From: Billgrantia endophytica
Lineage (GTDB): Bacteria > Pseudomonadota > Gammaproteobacteria > Pseudomonadales > Halomonadaceae
Assembly: GCF_002879615.1 (NCBI RefSeq)
Contig: NZ_PNRF01000007.1
Coordinates: 62,001 to 126,000, forward strand
Direction: 5' to 3'
DNA length: 64,000 nt
Below the pieces are notes generated by a model. The model worked only from the letters and a program-made list of their open reading frames with translations. It was not told the origin of the DNA and searched no databases. The stretch's first letter is position 1, and each line of letters begins with the position of its first letter. Of the stretch, positions 35,714 to 43,148 are shown piece after piece. The translations under genes were made by a program, and so were the position numbers.

Positions 35714-36643
35714 ATGAAGAAAAGATTACCTTCGATGAAGGCGTTGGCCGCGCTGGAAAGCGTGGTCCGTACGGGTAGTGTTTCCGCCGCAGCGGGGGAG
35801 CTTGGCGTCACTCATGGTGCGGTGAGCAAGCAACTCGCCCTACTGGAGGATTGGCTCGAACGCCCTCTATTCAGCGAGAAGCGACGTGGCATGTCGCCCA
35901 ATTCCGACGGCGTGAAATTGGCGGAAGCGATGGGCAAGGCCCGTGCGATTCTCGAAGCCACACTCGACGAAATGGACGTACCGGTTCCCACACTGCTCAA
36001 CGTCGTTGCACCTGCGACACTGGCGATGCGGTGGCTGATTCCTCGGCTGCCGGCATTTCACCTTCAGCATCCGAGCGTGAGCGTTCGAGTTCGGCCGATG
36101 CATACTCCCGATAACTGGGATGCCCTCGAGTTCGATGTAATGATCCGTCGGGCCGAGTCCCTGGCGGAGCACTTCACACCTCGCAAACTCTTCTCTGAGA
36201 CGCTGGGCTTGGTAGTGGCACCTTCTCTTGCAGGTCGGCCATGTGCCGACCTGCCCTATATCGAGGCCGACACACGCCCAGGGGAGTTGCAGAAATGGCG
36301 ACAGGCAGCGGGTATGACGGAGCCGTGGGGTGAACCGATGCGCCTGCCGCATTTTTATATCGCTTTGGAAGCCGCGTTGTCGGGTAACGGCGCGCTCGTC
36401 GTGCCGCTCGAAATCATCGAGGAACTCCTGATGCGGGGAGCATTGGTCGAACCGTGGCCCAACCGGCGTGTCGCGGGCTCGATCTACCGCGTAGGCATCG
36501 ACCAGACTTCACCGGCGACGAGTGCTGCCAAACCCTTCGTCGATTGGCTCGTGAAGACCGTGAGCGACGCCGCCACGGAATTGAACGAAAACGAAATACC
36601 TGCCACTTCGCCGGCCAGCGGTAGAGAGATCGAGGTTAGATGA
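35714..36643 (+). CDS. LysR-family regulator of the phosphonate operon
   Basis: A 309-residue transcription factor. The N-terminal helix-turn-helix (SMKALAALESVVRTGSVSAAAGELGVTHGAVSKQLALLE) is of the GcvA/AmpR-like type, followed by the LysR substrate domain. I start at ATG 35714 (MKKRLPSMK), although no ribosome site is evident; the frame is open 20 codons further up. It diverges from phnA and probably activates it in response to phosphonoacetate, by analogy to PhnR of Pseudomonas fluorescens 23F. The effector is inferred. Confidence 0.9.
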   Translation: MKKRLPSMKALAALESVVRTGSVSAAAGELGVTHGAVSKQLALLEDWLERPLFSEKRRGMSPNSDGVKLAEAMGKARAILEATLDEMDVPVPTLLNVVAPATLAMRWLIPRLPAFHLQHPSVSVRVRPMHTPDNWDALEFDVMIRRAESLAEHFTPRKLFSETLGLVVAPSLAGRPCADLPYIEADTRPGELQKWRQAAGMTEPWGEPMRLPHFYIALEAALSGNGALVVPLEIIEELLMRGALVEPWPNRRVAGSIYRVGIDQTSPATSAAKPFVDWLVKTVSDAATELNENEIPATSPASGREIEVR

Positions 36644-36901
36644 CCTTTGGTTCCTCGATCAGTCATGCTCATCGGGATGATGCTCGAGGTTTTCCAGCGC
36701 GCAGCGGTCAACCATGAGCTCTCTGATATACCGAGTCGCCAAATTGAGTTCCGACTGTAGTATGAGGAGTCCCGCTTCGCTGCCACACTCGGTTCTGTGT
36801 GGATACCTCCAAATACTTCCGGGCGCCCTCAAGGCGCCACCCCCTCCCCTTCTGTTTTTTGCAAACGCTTACAGAACAGCTGGTTAGACATATACCCCCG
36901 C

Positions 36902-36917
36902 TACCCCTCAAGTGGTA
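36902..36917. promoter_or_regulatory. NarL 7-2-7 site upstream of narK
   Basis: TACCCCTCAAGTGGTA is an exact inverted pair of heptamers, TACYNMT and AKNRGTA, separated by two bases. That is the arrangement bound by phosphorylated NarL or NarP in E. coli. A further TACCCCC lies just before it (36893-36899). It sits about 145 bases upstream of the narK start. Confidence 0.7.
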
Positions 36918-36995
36918 TTCCGCTGATTTTCCGGCATTTTCGGCCGGTTTCGCCGCCCTTTCGCGCGGCGTATCTTTGCGCCATACGAACCTGAA

Positions 36996-37009
36996 TTGAT
37001 CCCGGTCAG
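36996..37009. promoter_or_regulatory. Fnr/Dnr-like box upstream of narK
   Basis: TTGAT-CCCG-GTCAG differs by one base from the TTGAY-N4-GTCAA form seen at norC. If centred at -41.5, transcription would begin about 16 bases before the narK ATG. No good -10 hexamer is visible, so this is tentative. Confidence 0.4.
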
Positions 37010-37059
37010 GCCGCAGGTCGCAAGCCGGGAGTCAGCGGAGCCACCAAGGGGAAATCATC

Positions 37060-38688
37060 ATGGCCAGAACGAGTGCCGATACCGGGCCCGTCATGAAGCC
37101 CGGAAAGAATGCCGACATCGAGCACTGGGATGTCGAAAACGATGAATTCTGGGAGCGCGAGGGCAAGAAGGTCGCCAATCGCAACCTGTGGATTTCCATT
37201 CCCAGCCTGCTGATGGGCTTCGCGGTGTGGATGATGTGGGGCATGATCACCACCCAGATGCAGAACCTGGGCTTCCCGTTCACGGTCGGCGAGCTGTTCA
37301 CCCTGACCGCGCTGGCCGGCCTCTCGGGCGCCACCCTGCGCATCCCCGCCTCGTTCATGATCCGCATCGCCGGCGGGCGCAACACCATCTTCCTGACCAC
37401 CGCCCTGTTGATGGTCCCGGCGCTGGGCACCGGTCTCGCGCTGATGAATCCCGAGACGCCTCTCTGGGTATTCCAGGCACTGGCTCTGCTCTCCGGTATC
37501 GGCGGGGGCAACTTCGCCTGCTCCATGAGCAACATATCGACCTTCTTCCCCAAGAAGCAGCAGGGCTACGCCCTGGGCATGAATGCCGGCCTGGGCAATT
37601 TCGGCGTCACCACCATGCAGATACTCATTCCACTGGTGATGACCGTGGGCCTCTTCGGCGTCATCGCCGGTAGCCCCATGGAGCTGCAAAGCGCCAGCGG
37701 CACCCTGATCGGACGGATCGAGGCGGGTACCGACACCTGGATCCAGAACGCCGGCTTCGTCTGGCTGCTGTTCCTGGTCCCGCTGGCCATCGCCGGCTGG
37801 TTCGGCATGAACAATCTGCGCCCCATCACTCCCAATCCCGGCTCCCCGCTCCAGGCCTTCGGCAAGATTCTCGGCCTCTATGCCGTGGGGGCGGTGGCCA
37901 GCATCGTGGGCATGTTTGCCCTGAGCCTGCTGGGCATGTGGCTCGCCCTGCCGCTGACCATCGTGCTGACCCTGGTGCTGCTGCGCCTGATTCCCGGTGA
38001 CATCAAGCCCAACATCCAGAAGCAGTTCGCGATCTTCTCGAACAAGCACACCTGGTCGATGACGGTCCTGTACATCCTGACCTTCGGCTCCTTCATCGGC
38101 TTCTCCGCCGCCCTGCCGCTCTCGATCAACGTCATCTTCGGCAACATGATGGACGTGGCCGCCGACGGCAGCGTGACCCGGGTGGCCAACCCCGACGGCC
38201 CCAGCGCCCTAACCTGGGCCTGGATCGGACCCTTCGTCGGCGCTCTGATCCGTCCCATCGGCGGCTGGGTTTCCGACAAGGTGGGCGGCTCCATCGTCAC
38301 CCAGATCATCTCGGTCGTCATGGTCGTGGCCTCCGCCGTCACCGGCTACGTGATGATGCTGGCCTACAACTCCACCGACCCGAACAGCTACTTCGCCCTG
38401 TTCATGATCCTGTTCGTGATCCTGTTCGCCGCCAGCGGCATCGGCAACGGCTCCACCTTCCGCAGCATCGGCGTGATCTTCGACCAACACCAGAAGGGCC
38501 CGGTACTTGGCTGGACCTCCGCCGTGGCCGCCTACGGTGCCTTCATCGCCCCGCGGGTGATGGGTGAGCAGATCCAGGCCGGTACCCCGGAACTCGCCAT
38601 GTACGGCTTTGCGGTCTTCTACGCCGTCTGCCTGGTGGTCAACTGGTGGTTCTACCTGCGCCCGGGCGCCTACGTAAAGAATCCCTGA
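37060..38688 (+). CDS. narK: Nitrate/nitrite transporter NarK (long form)
   Basis: A 542-residue NNP-family MFS protein with about twelve helices, preceded by a 40-residue cytoplasmic N-terminus. The nitrate signature is present in GIGGGNFACSMSNISTFFPKKQQGYALGMNAGLGNFG, with a second copy-like motif in ASGIGNGSTFRSIGVIF. AAGGGG precedes the ATG. Followed by a universal stress gene and a second narK, it resembles the narK2 member of narK1K2 pairs, usually assigned to nitrate/nitrite exchange; that specific assignment is inferred. NarL and Fnr-like sites stand upstream. Confidence 0.93.
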   Translation: MARTSADTGPVMKPGKNADIEHWDVENDEFWEREGKKVANRNLWISIPSLLMGFAVWMMWGMITTQMQNLGFPFTVGELFTLTALAGLSGATLRIPASFMIRIAGGRNTIFLTTALLMVPALGTGLALMNPETPLWVFQALALLSGIGGGNFACSMSNISTFFPKKQQGYALGMNAGLGNFGVTTMQILIPLVMTVGLFGVIAGSPMELQSASGTLIGRIEAGTDTWIQNAGFVWLLFLVPLAIAGWFGMNNLRPITPNPGSPLQAFGKILGLYAVGAVASIVGMFALSLLGMWLALPLTIVLTLVLLRLIPGDIKPNIQKQFAIFSNKHTWSMTVLYILTFGSFIGFSAALPLSINVIFGNMMDVAADGSVTRVANPDGPSALTWAWIGPFVGALIRPIGGWVSDKVGGSIVTQIISVVMVVASAVTGYVMMLAYNSTDPNSYFALFMILFVILFAASGIGNGSTFRSIGVIFDQHQKGPVLGWTSAVAAYGAFIAPRVMGEQIQAGTPELAMYGFAVFYAVCLVVNWWFYLRPGAYVKNP

Positions 38689-38751
38689 TTCAGCCGTGCT
38701 CCGGAGAGTTCCGGAGCCTATTCCCTACCTCGCCTTCTCCGGAGGGATGCC

Positions 38752-39210
38752 ATGAAAGTCATGATCGCCTATGACGGCTCGCGCAACGCCAAGCTGGCCC
38801 TGGCCCAGACCGTCGACCTGTTTCGCTGCAACGCCCCCACCCTGGTGCTGGTCGGCGTGGCGGAAAACCCCCGCGATGCCTCCGATGCCAACGAAGATCT
38901 CTTCCAGCAGGAGTACGAAGCGCTGAAGGCGGCCCTCCAGGAGGGCGTCGACTTCGCTACCCGCGAGGGATTCGACGTCGACTGGATCCTGGCCGAGGGG
39001 GATCCGCGCAAGATGCTGTTGCGTGCCACCCAGAAGCACCAGCCGAACGTGCTGGTCATCGCACGCCACAGCAACAAGCCTGACGGCGGGATCATCGCCC
39101 AGTCGTTGAGCTATTTCGTCGACGAACTCGATTACATGACCTTCGGCAGCGTCAGTTCCTTCCTGGCCCGGCGCGTCGAGTGCCCCCTGTTGATCCTGCC
39201 CAGCCCCTGA
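38752..39210 (+). CDS. Universal stress protein (UspA family)
   Basis: A 152-residue nucleotide-binding-fold protein, start MKVMIAYDGSRNAKLAL. The usual ATP-binding G-2x-G-9x-G(S/T) region near the C-terminus is degenerate (TFGSVSSFLARRVECPLLIL), so ATP binding is doubtful. GGAGGG precedes the start. Usp genes lodged between narK genes occur in other denitrifiers, suggesting a role in anaerobic survival. The biochemical role is unknown. Confidence 0.9.
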   Translation: MKVMIAYDGSRNAKLALAQTVDLFRCNAPTLVLVGVAENPRDASDANEDLFQQEYEALKAALQEGVDFATREGFDVDWILAEGDPRKMLLRATQKHQPNVLVIARHSNKPDGGIIAQSLSYFVDELDYMTFGSVSSFLARRVECPLLILPSP

Positions 39211-39267
39211 GCAGTCCATCGCAGCCACTCGTCTCCGCTTTTTCGCCATCTGCAGGATGATACGACC

Positions 39268-40770
39268 ATGAAAGTGTCCGCCGTTTTCAAGTACCGCAAC
39301 CCTGAGATCAGGGCACTCCACCTGACCTGGATTGCCTTCTTCATCACCTTCTACGTCTGGTTCAACATGGCGCCGCTGGCATCGAGCATGCTCAAGAGCG
39401 TCGACTGGCTGACCCGGGATGATATCCGCCTGTTCGCCATCCTCAACGTGGCGCTGACCATTCCCGCCCGCATCGTCATCGGCATGGCGCTGGATCGCTT
39501 CGGCCCGCGCCGGGTGTTCTCGGTGCTGATGGTGACCATGGCGATCCCGGCACTCGCCTTCGCCTTCGGCAACACCATGACCCAGCTGCTGATCTCGCGC
39601 CTGGTGCTGAGTTCCATCGGCGCCAGCTTCGTGGTCGGCATCCATATGACCGCACTGTGGTTCAAGCCCAAGGACATCGGCTTCGCCGAGGGCTTCTATG
39701 CCGGCTGGGGCAACTTCGGCTCCGCCGCCGCCGCCATGACCCTGCCCACCATCGCCCTGACCCTATTCGGCGGCGACGACGGCTGGCGCTATGCCATCGC
39801 CATCAGCGCCATCGTCATGGCCGCCTATGGCGTCTATTACTGGTTCGCCATCACCGACGGCCCCGATGCCCGCGCCCACCGCAAGCCGCGCAAGGCCGCC
39901 GCCATGGAGGTGAGCACCTGGGGCGACATGATCAAGCTGATCATCTGGACCATCCCGCTGGTGGGCTGCCTGGGCATCCTGGTGTGGCGCGTCCAGAGCA
40001 TGGGCTACATGTCGGTGACCGCCGCCGTGATCTGCTATCTGGCCATCGTCTCCGTCATCATCTATCAAGTCGTGCAGATCCTGCGGGTCAACGTGCCGAT
40101 CCTGAAGAAGGGGGTACCGGAAGACGACAAGTACCCGTTCAGCAGCGTCGCCGCCCTCAACAGCACCTACTTCGCCAACTTCGGCGCTGAACTCGCCGTG
40201 GTCTCCATGTTGCCGATGTTCTTCGAGGAGACCTGGGGACTGAATGCCGCCACGGCGGGCCTGATCGCCGCTTCCTTCGCCTTCGTGAACCTGGTGGCGC
40301 GCCCCATGGGCGGCCTGGTATCGGACCGCATGGGCAACCGCCGCTTCGTGATGCTCAGCTACATGTTCGGCATCGGTATCGGCTTCGTGCTGATGGGCCT
40401 GCTCAACTCCAGCTGGCCGCTGGTCATCGCCATCGCCATCACCATCTTCACCTCCTTCTTCGTGCAGGGTGCGGAGGGCGCCACCTTCGGCATCATTCCC
40501 TCGATCAAGCGCCGCATCACCGGCCAGATCTCGGGCATGGCCGGCGCCTACGGCAACGTGGGGGCGGTGGTCTACCTGACCATCTTCACCTTCGTCACCC
40601 CGACCCAGTTCTTCTACATCATCGCCGGCGGCGCCTTCCTCAGCTGGCTGATCTGCCTGGTGTGGCTGAAGGAACCGGAAGGCGCATTCGACGAGGAGTA
40701 CTACGTGTCGTCCGTCGATCGCATGATCGAGGAGCAGGAGATGGCCAAGGCCAAGCCGCAGCAGGGTTGA
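39268..40770 (+). CDS. Second NarK-family transporter
   Basis: A 500-residue NNP-family MFS protein, about twelve helices. Signature regions are SSIGASFVVGIHMTALWFKPKDIGFAEGFYAGWGNFGSAAAA and VQGAEGATFGIIPSIKRRITGQISGMAGAYGNVGA, the two conserved nitrate-signature segments. It represents the NarK1-like partner (usually nitrate/proton symport), differing from the upstream 542-residue paralogue. A strong terminator follows 35 bases after its stop, closing the narK-usp-narK transcript. Confidence 0.92.
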   Translation: MKVSAVFKYRNPEIRALHLTWIAFFITFYVWFNMAPLASSMLKSVDWLTRDDIRLFAILNVALTIPARIVIGMALDRFGPRRVFSVLMVTMAIPALAFAFGNTMTQLLISRLVLSSIGASFVVGIHMTALWFKPKDIGFAEGFYAGWGNFGSAAAAMTLPTIALTLFGGDDGWRYAIAISAIVMAAYGVYYWFAITDGPDARAHRKPRKAAAMEVSTWGDMIKLIIWTIPLVGCLGILVWRVQSMGYMSVTAAVICYLAIVSVIIYQVVQILRVNVPILKKGVPEDDKYPFSSVAALNSTYFANFGAELAVVSMLPMFFEETWGLNAATAGLIAASFAFVNLVARPMGGLVSDRMGNRRFVMLSYMFGIGIGFVLMGLLNSSWPLVIAIAITIFTSFFVQGAEGATFGIIPSIKRRITGQISGMAGAYGNVGAVVYLTIFTFVTPTQFFYIIAGGAFLSWLICLVWLKEPEGAFDEEYYVSSVDRMIEEQEMAKAKPQQG

Positions 40771-40805
40771 GAGCATGTCAGGGCGGCTCGGGAGCCGCTT
40801 CTTTC

Positions 40806-40829
40806 AAGGGGCCGCGAGGCCCCTTTTTC
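40806..40829 (+). terminator. Terminator of the narK operon
   Basis: AAGGGGCC-GCGA-GGCCCCTT is a perfect eight-base stem with a four-base loop, followed by TTTTCT. It is a factor-independent terminator for the plus-strand narK-usp-narK transcript. Confidence 0.9.
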
Positions 40830-40848
40830 TGTCGCTCCGAGACGGGTT

Positions 40849-40862
40849 TTGACCCATGACAA
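40849..40862 (+). promoter_or_regulatory. Dnr/Fnr-like box of the norEF operon
   Basis: TTGAC-CCAT-GACAA matches the TTGAC-N4-GTCAA form at norC except for one base. A -10-like CATAGT lies at 40885-40890, so the box would be near -41.5 for a start at about 40897. Confidence 0.6.
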
Positions 40863-40900
40863 GGACGCTCCTGACAGCAAACGGCATAGTGGCAGATAGT

Positions 40901-40915
40901 GGTATTCTTAATACC
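40901..40915. promoter_or_regulatory. NsrR-like operator of the norEF operon
   Basis: GGTATT-CTT-AATACC is a perfect six-base dyad just after the predicted transcription start. Its core GTATT-N3-AATAC follows the NsrR pattern seen at norC. NsrR is an NO-sensing Fe-S repressor; its gene is not in this window. Confidence 0.6.
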
Positions 40916-40947
40916 TGTTCAATACATGACTTCACTGGGAGGTGACG

Positions 40948-41397
40948 ATGTCCTCCACCGCGTATTCGCAGACCGATACCTCCTGCGCACCGCAGGATGA
41001 CCTGAATCGCCGTGGCAAGGTGCTTGCCGCCGTAGTCTACGTGCTCTACCTGGGCAGCGTGATGGCAGTGGTCACCGCCCCCATCGGCGTGCTGATCGCT
41101 CACCTGCGGCGGCGGCGTGCCGCCGCCTGGGTGGAAAGCCACCTGCTGTTCCAGATCCGCACCTTCTGGCTTGGCGCCCTGGCCGGTGCCGCGGTGCTTG
41201 CCGCCTGGTATCTGCTGGGCCTGATCGGCGCGCCCTCCTGGGCTTCCTGGGTGCTTGGCTATGGCTTCTTCACCGCCTGCCTGGGCTGGACCATCGGCCG
41301 TTGCGGCGTCGGCATCAACCGCCTGATGAACAACCGTGCCATCGATGCGCCACGCAGCCTGCTGTTCGGCGGCGCCATCGTCTCATTGGAAGACTGA
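40948..41397 (+). CDS. Membrane protein, first gene of norEF operon
   Basis: A 149-residue protein with about three hydrophobic segments (VVYVLYLGSVMAVVTAPIGVL; a 20-residue Ala/Leu-rich segment after RTFWLG; a final one around WASWVLGYGFF). It resembles DUF4870-type small membrane proteins. ATG 40948 is chosen because GGGAGGTGACG precedes it. Its promoter carries Dnr/Fnr-like and NsrR-like sites, so it should be induced by NO or denitrification. No biochemical function is known to me. Confidence 0.8.
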   Translation: MSSTAYSQTDTSCAPQDDLNRRGKVLAAVVYVLYLGSVMAVVTAPIGVLIAHLRRRRAAAWVESHLLFQIRTFWLGALAGAAVLAAWYLLGLIGAPSWASWVLGYGFFTACLGWTIGRCGVGINRLMNNRAIDAPRSLLFGGAIVSLED

Positions 41398-41415
41398 TTC
41401 GTCAGGGAGCGTCAC

Positions 41416-41982
41416 ATGCACACGGCCACCCATCACTCTCGCTCGATGCCATCCCGTTCCGTTGCCGTTTCCGGCATCGCCTGGGGTTTCATCACCTTCT
41501 CGGTCCTTACCCTTGCGCTGTTGACCCTGCCGCTGCTGCCCGGCGAGGCCATGGTGGCATCATTGGGTGTGGAATCCGGGAGCGGCGGACTGACCGGCGG
41601 CGTGGCCTGGTTGATTGATCGCAGCAGCGTCCTGGCCGTCCTGTTGATGATCGGTGCCCTGGTCACGCTGACGCTGGCCGTGGCTCTGCTGAAGCGACGC
41701 GCCTGGGCCCGCCGAGCCTTTGTCGGCCTGATGGTGGCCGGCTTCGTTGGCGTCTTCGGTGGAGCGGCCCTCACGCCGATGACATTCGGCCTGCTGCCGG
41801 ATGCCGCCATGGCCGATGCCGTGAATCCCGCCCATCCAGTGGCGGGCCTGGTCGGGGCTCTCGGCCTGCTGGTCCTGATGGCAACCCTGCTGGTGGCTCT
41901 GTTCGCCTGGGCGGGATGGAAGCTGACCACACCGGCCGTGCGCGCCGAATTCGACCGAACTCCCATCGCCCCGGAGGGCTGA
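41416..41982 (+). CDS. Membrane protein of unknown function in norEF operon
   Basis: A 188-residue hydrophobic protein with four likely helices (about residues 20-42, 68-92, 100-122, 143-168). I see no family motif and no heme-ligand pattern; two His residues occur only near the N-terminus and in one loop. AGGGAG precedes the start. It lies one base before norE, so it is surely cotranscribed with norEF and may assist nitric oxide reductase assembly. That role is inferred. Confidence 0.75.
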   Translation: MHTATHHSRSMPSRSVAVSGIAWGFITFSVLTLALLTLPLLPGEAMVASLGVESGSGGLTGGVAWLIDRSSVLAVLLMIGALVTLTLAVALLKRRAWARRAFVGLMVAGFVGVFGGAALTPMTFGLLPDAAMADAVNPAHPVAGLVGALGLLVLMATLLVALFAWAGWKLTTPAVRAEFDRTPIAPEG

Positions 41983-41983
41983 G

Positions 41984-42571
41984 ATGCCGCAGCGCAAGGA
42001 GGCATACCCCCGCCCCGTGCCCAATCCGGGCTGGGGGCCGCTTTCCACCCTGCCGGGCAACCCCTTGATGTGGGTGCTGATCCTCAGTGAGATGGTGGTC
42101 TTCGCTGCCTTTTTCGGACTCTTCGCCTGGCTGAGGATCGGTGAACGGGAGGTGTTCGACGCCTCCCGGCAATTGCTCGACCCGGTGGCTGGCGGCATCA
42201 ATACCCTGGTGCTGCTGACCAGCGGCCTGTTCGCCGCCCTTGCCGTCCAGGCCATCTCGGCCGGCCGGATACGTCGTTGCCGCCAGTGGCTGGCCGGTGC
42301 CTTCGCCCTGGGCGTGGCGTTCTGCGTGGTCAAGGTGATGGAGTACGCCGACAAGCTCGGCGCCGGCCTTGTGCCGGAAACCAATACCTTCTTCACCTTC
42401 TACTACCTGCTGACCGGCTTCCACTTCGCCCATGTGCTGTTCGGACTGGGGCTGATCGCCCTGGTGGCCTGGCGCATCTCCCATGACAACGTGGAGACGG
42501 CGGCCGCCTTCTGGCACATGGTGGACCTGATCTGGATCCTGCTCTATCCCGTCATCTACCTGCTGAGGTGA
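41984..42571 (+). CDS. norE: Cytochrome oxidase subunit III-like protein NorE
   Basis: A 195-residue inner-membrane protein of the CoxIII family. Typical points are NPLMWVLILSEMVVFAAFF at helix 1, YADKLGAGLVPETNTFFTFYYLLTGFHFAHVLFGLG around the middle, and AAFWHMVDLIWILLYPVIYLL at the C-terminus. NorE is an accessory to nitric oxide reductase in paracoccal and pseudomonad denitrifiers; it is not part of the catalytic core. GAGGG overlaps the previous stop. Confidence 0.92.
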   Translation: MPQRKEAYPRPVPNPGWGPLSTLPGNPLMWVLILSEMVVFAAFFGLFAWLRIGEREVFDASRQLLDPVAGGINTLVLLTSGLFAALAVQAISAGRIRRCRQWLAGAFALGVAFCVVKVMEYADKLGAGLVPETNTFFTFYYLLTGFHFAHVLFGLGLIALVAWRISHDNVETAAAFWHMVDLIWILLYPVIYLLR

Positions 42572-42573
42572 TC

Positions 42574-42885
42574 ATGCCGACGCTGCTCGCCACCCTGCCC
42601 CACGCCACTCGCCGGTTGCTGTTCACCTGGGCGGTGCTGATGGGCCTGACCCTGGTCACCATGCTCTCGGCACAGTTGGGCGGTGACGCCCGCCTGCAGG
42701 CGCTGCCATTGTGGTCGGCCGGGCTATTGCTGCTCAGCACCGCCTTCAAGGCGCATCAGGTGCTGATGACCTACCTGGGCCTGCGCGACGCCAGTTCCGC
42801 CTGGCGGGGCGCCTTCATCGGCCTGGTACTGCTCACGCTGGTGCTGGTGGCCTCCGGCTACCTGCTGGCACGGCTGGGCAGTTGA
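42574..42885 (+). CDS. norF: NorF-like small membrane protein (COX IV-like)
   Basis: A 103-residue protein with three hydrophobic segments, of the prokaryotic cytochrome-c-oxidase-subunit-IV/NorF type. LLLLSTAFKAHQVLMTYLGLRDASSAWR is typical. ATG 42574 has GAGG at proper distance, two bases after the norE stop. It is last of the plus-strand operon and faces the small membrane gene at 42920 across a 34-bp gap. Confidence 0.85.
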   Translation: MPTLLATLPHATRRLLFTWAVLMGLTLVTMLSAQLGGDARLQALPLWSAGLLLLSTAFKAHQVLMTYLGLRDASSAWRGAFIGLVLLTLVLVASGYLLARLGS

Positions 42886-42919
42886 CGAGCCGAGAGGGGA
42901 AACCGACGAAGTGACACCA

Positions 42920-43135
42920 TCAGTCATCTTCGAGAGGCGGTGGCAACGGATCGGCCCACTCCGCCAGCCGGCGTCCGGCGTGGATCAGGCCGTAGATCAC
43001 GAAGGGAACCACCAGCATCAGGAAGATGCCCCAGTCGCGGGTGTTGATCAGCCAGATCAGCGGCGTGAGCACGACGAAGGCTGCTATCACGCCGAACAGC
43101 ATTGCCTTGACGGGACGGCTCATTGTGAGTGTCAT
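42920..43135 (-). CDS. Small membrane protein after norD
   Basis: A 71-residue protein with two hydrophobic segments (LFGVIAAFVVLTPLIWLI and IFLMLVVPFVIYGLIHAG) and an acidic end. GGGAGGA precedes ATG 43135, 13 bases after the norD stop, so it is the last gene of norCBQD. No recognised family. Confidence 0.7.
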   Translation of the reverse strand: MTLTMSRPVKAMLFGVIAAFVVLTPLIWLINTRDWGIFLMLVVPFVIYGLIHAGRRLAEWADPLPPPLEDD

Positions 43136-43148
43136 GTGAAGTCCTCCC

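Larger units (their letters stand above)
36644..37059 (+). other. Intergenic region upstream of narK
   Basis: A 416-bp stretch. The first 150 bp (to about 36790) shows scattered coding-like fragments on the minus strand without a start or a recognised family, perhaps a decayed gene. The second half is the narK regulatory region with NarL heptamers and a Fnr-like box, listed separately. Confidence 0.4.

Noticed and set aside
36484..36790. Coding-like fragments on the minus strand between lysR and narK, including a run ending ENLEHHPDEHD
   Set aside because: No start codon with ribosome site and no recognised family; could be a decayed gene but cannot be supported.
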